The notes under the pieces were generated by a model. That model saw only the letters and a program-made list of their open reading frames with translations, was not told the origin of the DNA and did no database searches. The translations under genes were made by a program, and so were the position numbers. From the NCBI GenBank assembly GCA_905479115.1, contig CAJQLF010000051.1:1-37958 (forward strand): a DNA stretch of 37,958 nucleotides, written 5' to 3'. Shown here in pieces: positions 25,838-33,216 of this stretch; position 1 is the stretch's first letter, and every line of letters starts with the position of its first letter. The DNA comes from an uncultured Flavobacteriales bacterium (GTDB lineage Bacteria > Bacteroidota > Bacteroidia > Flavobacteriales_D > Sanyastnellaceae).

Positions 25838-28800
25838 ATGACAAATTCGAACTTGATGTTTATCAGATGCACGGCCATCATCGTTTTGATGAATTGTGGG
25901 ATTTCAATGAGCGCTCAAAACACTCTGTCGGTTCCATTTACGAATGGGTTTGTGGGTACCGTAGGAAATAATTCAGCCAAGGCAGATAACATCCAAAGCT
26001 TTTCAACCTTGGGTTTGACTAAAGTGGATTTTGTACAAAACTCTTCTGGTGCGGTGTTCGAAATACAAGGCAACGATATACCAGGCCTTGTTCGTTTTGT
26101 GAGCATTACGGGCCAATCATTAGACATTGAAGGAGCGATTGTCTGGCGTGTCAACTCAGGTTCGACCATCGAGATTTTTGGGTTCATACCCGCCACGACC
26201 ACATCGGCGGTTAACTTGAGTACAATTGGAGCGAGCAACTATGTTTTAGATGCGTCATCGAACATTGGTATGCGCCCGAATGGTGGCACATTTGCCATTG
26301 TGGATGGCGATAATATCTCCGGGAACGCCGCTTCTGCAGGATTGTTAGACGCACTGAATGATTATCTCGCGACTGTTATTGCGAATAGGCCTGCAGGGTC
26401 TGTTACGGTGAATGATGAATCAACAACAAATTCAACACCAACACTCACAGGAACCGTTAATTACGATACAAGCGTCGGAGAAACCTTCACGGTGAATGTG
26501 GATGGGGTTACCTATACTACGACCAGTGGCATTTCAATTGTCAATCAAGATTGGTCGCTTACCCTGGGCGCAACATCCATCGGAACATATGAGGTTACGG
26601 CAGTTATTACAGATCAGTCGGGCTATACACTTTCTAATGTTGGGTCGCTGACCATATCGCCGCCGGACATTACACCTCCCTCGATTACTTCCGGCGCCAC
26701 AGGCACGGACCTGGTCGAGAATTCGGGAGCAGGCCAAACGATCTACACGATCACAGCTACGGACGCAGTGGGTGTGACGGGCTATGCGATCGCCGGCACG
26801 GACGCGGCTTTATTGAGTGTGAATGCTGCGACAGGAGTTGTGACATTGACAGCTGATCCGGATTATGAGGCGAAGAACTCCTATAGTTTCACGGTCACTG
26901 CGAGCGATGCTGCGACGAACACGAGTGCCCCAACCGCGGTCACGTTCTCGATCACGAATGTGGATGAAGTCAATCCGACCATCACTTCTGGCACGACAGG
27001 TACCAACATCACTGAGAATTCGGGTGCAGGTCAAACAGTTTACACGATTACATCGGACGCCAACGATGGTGGAACGATACAAAGCTTTGCCATCGCTGGC
27101 ACGGACGCTGCTTTATTAAGTGTGAATGCTGCGACAGGAGTTGTGACATTGACAGCTGATCCAGATTACGAGACGAAGAACTCCTACAGCTTTACGGTGA
27201 CTGCCACGGATGAAACGGGTACGAGCACGGCTACCACGGTCACGTTCTCGATTGTAGACGTCGATGACACGGCCCCTGTGATTACTTCCGGTGCCACAGG
27301 CACGGACCTGGTCGAGAATACGGGAGCAGGCCAAACGATCTACACGATCACAGCTACGGACGCAGTGGGTGTGACGAGTTATGCCATCGCCGGCACGGAC
27401 GCTGCTTTATTAAGTGTGAATGCTGCGACAGGAGTTGTGACATTGACAGCTGATCCGAACTTCAACACCAAGAGTTCTTACAGCTTCACGGTCACTGCGA
27501 GCGATGCTGCGACAAACACGAGTGATCCAACCACGGTCACGTTCTCGGTTACAAGTTCTGATGTCATTGCCCCTGTGATTACTTCCGGCGCCACAGGCAC
27601 GGACCTGGTCGAGAATTCGGGAGCAGGCCAAACGATCTACACGATCACAGCTACGGACGCAGTGGGTGTGACGGGCTATGCGATCGCCGGCACGGACGCG
27701 GCTTTATTGAGTGTGAATGCTGCGACAGGAGTTGTGACATTGACAGCTGATCCGGATTATGAGGCGAAGAACTCCTATAGTTTCACGGTCACTGCGAGCG
27801 ATGCTGCGACGAACACGAGTGCCCCAACCGCGGTCACGTTCTCGATCACGAATGTGGATGAAGTCAATCCGACCATCACTTCTGGCACGACAGGTACCAA
27901 CATCACTGAGAATTCGGGTGCAGGTCAAACAGTTTACACGATTACATCGGACGCCAACGATGGTGGAACGATACAAAGCTTTGCCATCGCTGGCACGGAC
28001 GCTGCTTTATTAAGTGTGAATGCTGCGACAGGAGTTGTGACATTGACAGCTGATCCAGATTACGAGACGAAGAACTCCTACAGCTTTACGGTGACTGCCA
28101 CGGATGAAACGGGTACGAGCACGGCTACCACGGTCACGTTCTCGATTGTAGACGTCGATGACACGGCCCCTGTGATTACTTCCGGTGCCACAGGCACGGA
28201 CCTGGTCGAGAATACGGGAGCAGGCCAAACGATCTACACGATCACAGCTACGGACGCAGTGGGTGTGACGAGTTATGCCATCGCCGGCACGGACGCTGCT
28301 TTATTAAGTGTGAATGCTGCGACAGGAGTTGTGACATTGACAGCTGATCCGAACTTCAACACCAAGAGTTCTTACAGCTTCACGGTCACTGCGAGCGATG
28401 CTGCGACAAACACGAGTGATCCAACCACGGTCACGTTCTCGGTTACGTTCTCTGTGGTGCACAACTTGAATGCATGTGATGGAGACTCAGATGCGACGAT
28501 TGATCTTGATGCGCTCCACTCTTCTAATGGTGTTTGGACCTATTCGTTGGACAGCGATATTTCGGGCTTTGCCTCCTCATCACTTCTTGGAAGTATTTTG
28601 ACTGTTGATTTCAGTGGGGCAAATACAGGATCTGGGACAATTGAGCTTTCCGCACAGAGTGGGGGCAATTCTGGAAGTATTGATGTTGTAGTGCAAGAAT
28701 CGCTCTATCCATATGTCACCAACATGGTGCCTGACGGATGTTCCAATGCCAATGCGGAAGACGGTGGTGCGGTCTTTACGTTTTCTGGAAATTACGGATC

Positions 28801-29056
28801 GCCGGTAACGGTGCACTATTATCTCAATGCGGTCAATATTTTCGATTCGGGGACGGCTAAGTTTGCAGGATATGGCGACGTTCAAACGAAGGACTCGGAT
28901 GCTTCAGGAAACTGGAAATCAGTGAGTAGTGGAGCTTACTGGTTGTATGGCTACACAAATGCTCGAGGATGCTTCAATCCAGAACCTGCAACGTCGGGTG
29001 TGCCGACATCCTCGCCAAAGATTAAGTTGTTGACCGTGCCCTACTTGCTTGATTAG
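25838..29056 (+). CDS. Exported cadherin-repeat protein with internal 298-residue duplication
   Basis: 1072 residues. A signal peptide ends near ISMSAQ. Residues to about 180 are a beta-rich region of no known family. A bacterial Ig-like module follows (TPTLTGTVNYDTSVGETFTV). From about 282 to 869 there are six cadherin-like modules of 99-100 residues, each with TSGATGTDLVENSGAGQ-type starts, GTDAALLSVNAATGVVTLTA, and a SYSFTVTASD strand with acidic Ca2+-binding-like sites. Modules 1-3 are repeated as 4-6 (listed separately). The ~200-residue C-terminus ends KLLTVPYLLD and is not a T9SS sorting domain I recognise. Probably a surface adhesin or spacer. ATG 25838 is chosen over the 25769 TTG because of the promoter; ATG 25856 is also possible. 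Confidence 0.85.
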   Translation: MTNSNLMFIRCTAIIVLMNCGISMSAQNTLSVPFTNGFVGTVGNNSAKADNIQSFSTLGLTKVDFVQNSSGAVFEIQGNDIPGLVRFVSITGQSLDIEGAIVWRVNSGSTIEIFGFIPATTTSAVNLSTIGASNYVLDASSNIGMRPNGGTFAIVDGDNISGNAASAGLLDALNDYLATVIANRPAGSVTVNDESTTNSTPTLTGTVNYDTSVGETFTVNVDGVTYTTTSGISIVNQDWSLTLGATSIGTYEVTAVITDQSGYTLSNVGSLTISPPDITPPSITSGATGTDLVENSGAGQTIYTITATDAVGVTGYAIAGTDAALLSVNAATGVVTLTADPDYEAKNSYSFTVTASDAATNTSAPTAVTFSITNVDEVNPTITSGTTGTNITENSGAGQTVYTITSDANDGGTIQSFAIAGTDAALLSVNAATGVVTLTADPDYETKNSYSFTVTATDETGTSTATTVTFSIVDVDDTAPVITSGATGTDLVENTGAGQTIYTITATDAVGVTSYAIAGTDAALLSVNAATGVVTLTADPNFNTKSSYSFTVTASDAATNTSDPTTVTFSVTSSDVIAPVITSGATGTDLVENSGAGQTIYTITATDAVGVTGYAIAGTDAALLSVNAATGVVTLTADPDYEAKNSYSFTVTASDAATNTSAPTAVTFSITNVDEVNPTITSGTTGTNITENSGAGQTVYTITSDANDGGTIQSFAIAGTDAALLSVNAATGVVTLTADPDYETKNSYSFTVTATDETGTSTATTVTFSIVDVDDTAPVITSGATGTDLVENTGAGQTIYTITATDAVGVTSYAIAGTDAALLSVNAATGVVTLTADPNFNTKSSYSFTVTASDAATNTSDPTTVTFSVTFSVVHNLNACDGDSDATIDLDALHSSNGVWTYSLDSDISGFASSSLLGSILTVDFSGANTGSGTIELSAQSGGNSGSIDVVVQESLYPYVTNMVPDGCSNANAEDGGAVFTFSGNYGSPVTVHYYLNAVNIFDSGTAKFAGYGDVQTKDSDASGNWKSVSSGAYWLYGYTNARGCFNPEPATSGVPTSSPKIKLLTVPYLLD
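26683..27552 (+). repeat. First copy of 870-bp direct repeat within the cadherin gene
   Basis: Encodes three cadherin-like modules with starts at 26684, 26981 and 27281 (297 and 300 bases apart). Read line by line against 27577-28446 I find no base difference. Only the 24-base linker 27553-27576 separates the two copies, giving a tandem period of 894 bases (298 codons). Confidence 0.9.
27577..28446 (+). repeat. Second copy of the 870-bp direct repeat
   Basis: Apparently identical to 26683-27552 and in the same reading frame, so the protein has six modules in place of three. Identity includes third codon positions, which implies a recent duplication, gene conversion, or an assembly effect. 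Sequence diverges immediately after GTTCTCGGTTAC at 28446. Confidence 0.9.
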
Positions 29057-29066
29057 GACTGAGATT

Positions 29067-29100
29067 TTTGTTCTGATCGCTTTGGAATTGGATATCTTAG
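29067..29100 (+). promoter_or_regulatory. Predicted promoter of pepP
   Basis: TTTG (29067-29070) and TATCTTAG (29093-29100) are 22 bases apart, matching the Bacteroidota pattern apart from one base in the -7 box. The box ends four bases before the ATG at 29105, so the mRNA may be leaderless. Confidence 0.45.
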
Positions 29101-29104
29101 CGAC

Positions 29105-30394
29105 ATGCGATACCAATCCCTCTCTTCAGAATTGTACACGCGCAATCGCGCAAACTTTATGAAGGAAATGAAGCCGCGGAGCATTGCGGTTTTCTTTTCG
29201 AACGACATCTATCCCACCAGTGCAGACGGCACGTTGCCGTTCAAGCAGGCGAGCGATATTTTGTGGTTGACGGGTGTTGACCAAGAGAATACGGTGTTGG
29301 TTTTATTCCCAGATGCCCACAATCCAGCGGACCGTGAGATTTTGTTCACCACCGAGACCAACGAGGAACTGGCCATATGGGAAGGAGCGAAATTGGACAA
29401 AAAACAAGCAACAGCGGCGACAGGGATCGCCAACATTCAATGGACGCCAGGTTTTGAGCGTACGTTTCATCGCCTCATGTCGGAGGCTGACGCGTTGTAT
29501 TTGAATGACAACCCCCATGCACGTGCCAAGATTATCGTGGAAACACGCACAGCGCGTGAGAATGCGGCGCTGCGAGAGAAGTATCCCAACTACGAAATTG
29601 AACGTTCTGCACCGATTTTATTCAGTCTGCGTGCGATTAAATCACAGGAAGAGGTGGAACAAATGCAGCGTGCCTGCGACATCACCAAAGCGGGGTTTGA
29701 GCGTGTCTTGCAATTCGTAAAACCGGGTGTGATGGAATACGAGATTGAAGCGGAATTCATGCACGAATTCTTGCGCCGTGGTTCCCGTGGATTTGCCTAC
29801 ACGCCGATCATCGGAAGCGGATTCAACGCCTGCGTTCTGCATTACATCGAAAACAGCTACGAGTGCAAGGCGGGCGACGTCATTTTGATGGACGTCGGAG
29901 CGGAATACGGCAACTACGCCTCTGACATGACGCGGTGTGTGCCGGTGAGCGGCAAGTTCACAGACCGCCAACGCGCGGTGTACAATTCCGTTTTAAGCGT
30001 GATGCGCGGTGCGATGAAACTGCTGCGTCCGGGCGTGAGTCTTCACGAATACCATATCCAAGTGGGCGAACTGATGACCAAGGAATTGCTCGATTTAGGG
30101 CTGATCACCGCTGAAGAAGTCGCCAACGAAAATCCAGCATGGCCCGCATACAAGAAGTACTTCATGCACGGGACATCCCACTTCATAGGCCTCGACGTCC
30201 ATGATGTTGGGCACTGGCATGAGCCGATTCAAGCAGGACACGTCTTCACCGTGGAGCCGGGCATTTATATCCGGGAAGAAAACCTTGGTATTCGCCTCGA
30301 AAACGACATCTTGATCACGGAGGACGGCTTCGTCGATCTCATGGGGCACATTCCGCTCGAAGCTGATGAGATTGAGGCGATGATGGCAGGCTAA
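29105..30394 (+). CDS. pepP: Xaa-Pro aminopeptidase (M24B family)
   Basis: 429 residues. It removes the N-terminal residue from peptides with proline in second place, using two divalent metal ions. The N-terminal creatinase-like domain (SDILWLTGVDQENTVLVLFP) precedes the pita-bread catalytic domain. Predicted metal ligands are D263 and D274 (LMDVGAEYGNYASDMTR), H359 (MHGTSHFIGLDVHD), E384 (TVEPGIYI) and E399 (GIRLEND), all present. There is no signal peptide, so it should be cytoplasmic. Its TAA lies seven bases from the end of the convergent thioredoxin-like gene. Confidence 0.94.
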   Translation: MRYQSLSSELYTRNRANFMKEMKPRSIAVFFSNDIYPTSADGTLPFKQASDILWLTGVDQENTVLVLFPDAHNPADREILFTTETNEELAIWEGAKLDKKQATAATGIANIQWTPGFERTFHRLMSEADALYLNDNPHARAKIIVETRTARENAALREKYPNYEIERSAPILFSLRAIKSQEEVEQMQRACDITKAGFERVLQFVKPGVMEYEIEAEFMHEFLRRGSRGFAYTPIIGSGFNACVLHYIENSYECKAGDVILMDVGAEYGNYASDMTRCVPVSGKFTDRQRAVYNSVLSVMRGAMKLLRPGVSLHEYHIQVGELMTKELLDLGLITAEEVANENPAWPAYKKYFMHGTSHFIGLDVHDVGHWHEPIQAGHVFTVEPGIYIREENLGIRLENDILITEDGFVDLMGHIPLEADEIEAMMAG

Positions 30395-30401
30395 GCCGAC
30401 C

Positions 30402-31652
30402 TTACAAATTCGCCGAGACCAAAGAATCTAAGAAGGCGCCGGTGTCTTCTGAGTAACCGATGTTGCGGTCAATGATGCGTCCGTCTCTTCCGACCAAACA
30501 CCAGGTCGGATAGGCGACTACCGGGTATTCTGCGGGCAAAGAGTCGAGCATCATCTGCGGCACATTCAATTCTCGCCCATCGAGGTAGCGCTGCACCGTT
30601 TTTGCTTTTTGGTGGTGATTGACACCCATCACGGTGAACCCTTCGGGTCCGAATTCTTCTTGCATTCCTGCGAGATGTGGCATGGCCCGCATGCACGGAC
30701 CACAGCCGATGTACCAAAAGTCGAGGTACACGAGCTGGCCTTGCAATGCTTCTAAGCTCACGGCTTCACCGTCCAAATTCAAACCCGCCATAGCAGGCGC
30801 TTCAGCGCCGATGGCAGGCAAGGAGGCCAGCGCTTCTTCGAACCAATTTTCACTTCCGCCTCCGCCTGCAACAGCAGGATCGACGGGCTTAGGCTCTTTG
30901 GCCCAACTCGGAGCTGTCCAATCGGCAATGGCATTCACGATCGCGGGCTGATTCACATCTTCCCACGTCCATTCGATGGTCATGTCGCTGCCATAGCCCA
31001 TATCACCGCGGTACCAGGATAGTTCACGCCTTACCGGTAATCCATCGGGCGCTTGAAACACCCACTTTTGAACATCATAGGAGCCGGGATGAAAGTCTTG
31101 GGATGCGGAATCGGGAATGGAGGTACGCGTCAGCATGAATTGTTCGGGCGAGGAGCGGGTTGGAAGCACATGTTCCCAGACAACATCGACCAAAGAATCG
31201 CTCACTTGCTCTGCCCACCATGTGCTATCGGTAAGTGGTTTCGATAAGGCGAGTGAAGCATAATAGTTCCCGACGCCATTTCCATTACGCTGTTTGCGGG
31301 GATCAACGGGATCAATGGATTTGGTGCTGTCGGATCTAATGTCGGTGAGTTCGTTGCCCCATAAACGGCTCAACCAAATGCTGGAGTCCCCTTCCTCGAT
31401 GAAAGTGTCTTCCAGCGTCCAAGCCATGTCGTAGGTGGAATCTTGCGCGGCATGGTTTCGAACCCACTGCATGGAAACTTCACGCTTCCATTGGCTATCA
31501 CTCGCTTCCACGCTGTTGGTCATGTGAGCTTGAAATTGTGCGTTTTCAATTTGCATGATGGCATCGCGCACATCATTGGCATCGCTAAAAACGGGCTCGG
31601 GCTGGCTGCACGCCAGGAGGGCGAGTGGGGCAAAGAGTAGAATTCGATTCAT
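30402..31652 (-). CDS. Lipoprotein with C-terminal TlpA/thioredoxin-like domain
   Basis: 416 residues from the ATG at 31652. The signal ends at C15 (ALLACSQPEP), so the protein is membrane-tethered and faces the periplasm. Residues about 20-260 form a Trp-rich domain with no family I recognise, followed by a glycine linker (AVAGGGGSEN). From about 285 there is a redoxin domain with the C317-G-P-C320 motif in FWYIGCGPCMRAMPH and a cis-Pro in VVAYPTWCLVG, as in TlpA/ResA-type thiol-disulfide reductases. It is likely a periplasmic reductase or oxidoreductase; its partner is unknown. It lies 29 bases after miaE, probably in the same operon. Confidence 0.87.
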   Translation of the reverse strand: MNRILLFAPLALLACSQPEPVFSDANDVRDAIMQIENAQFQAHMTNSVEASDSQWKREVSMQWVRNHAAQDSTYDMAWTLEDTFIEEGDSSIWLSRLWGNELTDIRSDSTKSIDPVDPRKQRNGNGVGNYYASLALSKPLTDSTWWAEQVSDSLVDVVWEHVLPTRSSPEQFMLTRTSIPDSASQDFHPGSYDVQKWVFQAPDGLPVRRELSWYRGDMGYGSDMTIEWTWEDVNQPAIVNAIADWTAPSWAKEPKPVDPAVAGGGGSENWFEEALASLPAIGAEAPAMAGLNLDGEAVSLEALQGQLVYLDFWYIGCGPCMRAMPHLAGMQEEFGPEGFTVMGVNHHQKAKTVQRYLDGRELNVPQMMLDSLPAEYPVVAYPTWCLVGRDGRIIDRNIGYSEDTGAFLDSLVSANL

Positions 31653-31681
31653 GCCACGAAAGTAGACAAGCGGCGCACATC

Positions 31682-32299
31682 TTAGCCGTGCATCGTTTCT
31701 TTCTTGCTGTAGTTGGCCATGATGGATGCCTCGTAATCGAGGTAAGCTTGCCAACGGGACTCGACATCGACGCCGGTGCCGTACTTGCGCGCGAAGCCAA
31801 TGAACGTGGTGTAATGTCCCGCCTCGGAGACCATGAGCTCGCGGTAGAACTCGGCCAACTCGGGGTCGCTGATTTTTTCAGAAAGCATCTTGAACCGCTC
31901 GCAAGATCGCGCCTCTATCATGGCGGCAAACAGGAGCCGATCCACGAGTTGTTCTTCTCGGCTGCACTTCCGCCGAATGAACTTCAGCACCTCGCCCACA
32001 TAATCGTCTTTGCGCTCTGGACCGAGGGCATAGCCGCGAGCCTTGATGCGTTCAACGACCATTCCAAAGTGTTCGATTTCTTCTTGCGCGATGCGCGTCA
32101 TTTCTTCCACCAATTCCAGGTGTTCGGGGAAGCGTGCAATGATGGAAATGGCGTTGGATGCCGCTTTTTGCTCGCACCAAGCGTGGTCCGTGAGGATTTC
32201 GGAAATGTTGCTTTCGACCAGCGCGACCCACCTCGGATCGGTTGGGAGACGAAGGCCAAGCATCGGAGATTCGCTTGATGCAGAAGAGGGGGTACTCAT
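31682..32299 (-). CDS. miaE: tRNA 2-methylthio-N6-isopentenyladenosine-37 hydroxylase MiaE
   Basis: 205 residues from the ATG at 32299. MiaE is a ferritin-like non-heme diiron monooxygenase that hydroxylates the isopentenyl group of ms2i6A at tRNA position 37. The carboxylate/histidine ligand pattern is visible in four helices: SEILTDHAWCEQKAAS, AQEEIEHFG (ExxH), IEARSCERF and SEAGHYTTF (ExxH). Length agrees with the family. The ATG overlaps the stop of the upstream methyltransferase gene (ATGA), so the two are coupled. The open frame to 32410 is within that neighbour and is rejected. Confidence 0.92.
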   Translation of the reverse strand: MSTPSSASSESPMLGLRLPTDPRWVALVESNISEILTDHAWCEQKAASNAISIIARFPEHLELVEEMTRIAQEEIEHFGMVVERIKARGYALGPERKDDYVGEVLKFIRRKCSREEQLVDRLLFAAMIEARSCERFKMLSEKISDPELAEFYRELMVSEAGHYTTFIGFARKYGTGVDVESRWQAYLDYEASIMANYSKKETMHG

Positions 32300-33165
32300 G
32301 GTTGGGTGGTGATTCGGATGAGGCTGCCCGTGGGAATCCAATGGCCGTCTTCTCCGCGCAAGCAAAGTTCGCCGGCCTCGCTTGAGGCAGCAGGCAGAAT
32401 GCGGTCCCAAACCGTCTCTAGGGCGGAGGGCGCGATGCCACTGTAGGTGTTCATGATGATGAAACCGCCGGGCTCAACCAAGGCGGCAACGGTTTCACAC
32501 AGGTTGAGAAGTTGATCTTCGAGACGCCATTTTTGGCCTTTGGGTCCCAGTCCCCAAGTTGGGGGATCGAGCACAATGCCACGGTATTTCTTGCCTCTGC
32601 GTTGCTCGCGTTGGGCGAATTTAAGGGCGTCCTCAACCACCCAGCGGATGCCATCGAGGCCGCTCAATTCCATGTTGATGCGTGTCCAATCCACGACTTG
32701 GCGGATAGCATCTACATGGGTGACATCTGCTCCTGCAGCACGCGCAGCGAGCGAAGCTCCACCAGTGTATGCAAAGAGGTTCAGAAATGCATCCCCGGGC
32801 TTCAGATGTTCGGCGATGAATTCCCAATTGACGGCTTGTTCAGGAAAAACACCCACGTGCTTGAAGCGGGTCATTTCGAGCTGGAACGTCAAATCCAATC
32901 GCGGAGAGCGGTACTTTAGGTTCCATCCTTCAGGGACGGATTCCAACGGCACCCAATTTCCTTTGGTCATGCCGGTCGGTTCAAATCGGGCGTTGGCCTT
33001 GTCCCAAGCATCAAAGTCAAGGCTCCGCGACCAAACAGCGGAGGGGTCCGGACGGTCGAGCAAAAGGGTGCCAAAGCGTTCGAGCCGTGAACGGTCTCCG
33101 GAGTCCAGGACGGCGTATTCTTCCCAATGTTCGGGCGCCCATCGTTGATAAGTGCGTGTAGACAT
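32296..33165 (-). CDS. Class I SAM-dependent RNA methyltransferase, RlmI/RlmK-like
   Basis: 289 residues. The Rossmann core carries a SAM-binding motif FLNLFAYTGGASLAARAAGA, an acidic ribose-binding position (VTHVDAIRQVVDWTRINMEL), and the catalytic-type LDPPTWGLGPKG, as in the RlmI/RlmK family of 23S rRNA methyltransferases (COG1092). It lacks an N-terminal PUA domain and is shorter than E. coli RlmI, so the exact substrate is uncertain. It starts the minus-strand group that continues with miaE and a thioredoxin-like lipoprotein, a plausible RNA-modification operon. It is divergent from rnr across only 51 bases. Confidence 0.85.
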   Translation of the reverse strand: MSTRTYQRWAPEHWEEYAVLDSGDRSRLERFGTLLLDRPDPSAVWSRSLDFDAWDKANARFEPTGMTKGNWVPLESVPEGWNLKYRSPRLDLTFQLEMTRFKHVGVFPEQAVNWEFIAEHLKPGDAFLNLFAYTGGASLAARAAGADVTHVDAIRQVVDWTRINMELSGLDGIRWVVEDALKFAQREQRRGKKYRGIVLDPPTWGLGPKGQKWRLEDQLLNLCETVAALVEPGGFIIMNTYSGIAPSALETVWDRILPAASSEAGELCLRGEDGHWIPTGSLIRITTQP

Positions 33166-33172
33166 GCGGGTG

Positions 33173-33210
33173 CAAAGGTCGGAAATGCCGAGGTATTCAG
33201 AGCATCTTTG
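33173..33210. promoter_or_regulatory. Overlapping divergent promoter elements between the methyltransferase and rnr
   Basis: CATCTTTG at 33203-33210 (plus) ends six bases before the rnr ATG; GACCTTTG on the minus strand (33180-33173) ends seven bases before the methyltransferase ATG. The plus box lies inside a perfect hairpin GAGCA-TCTTTG-TGCTC (33200-33215). Each promoter's -33 region would fall near the other's -7 box, so they may compete. The -33 elements themselves are poor. Confidence 0.35.
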
Positions 33211-33216
33211 TGCTCA

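Noticed and set aside
26810-27082. Antisense open frames duplicated at 27704-27976 and other frames within the cadherin repeats
   Set aside because: They are shadows of the duplicated coding DNA and read as Arg/Cys-rich sequence without family features.
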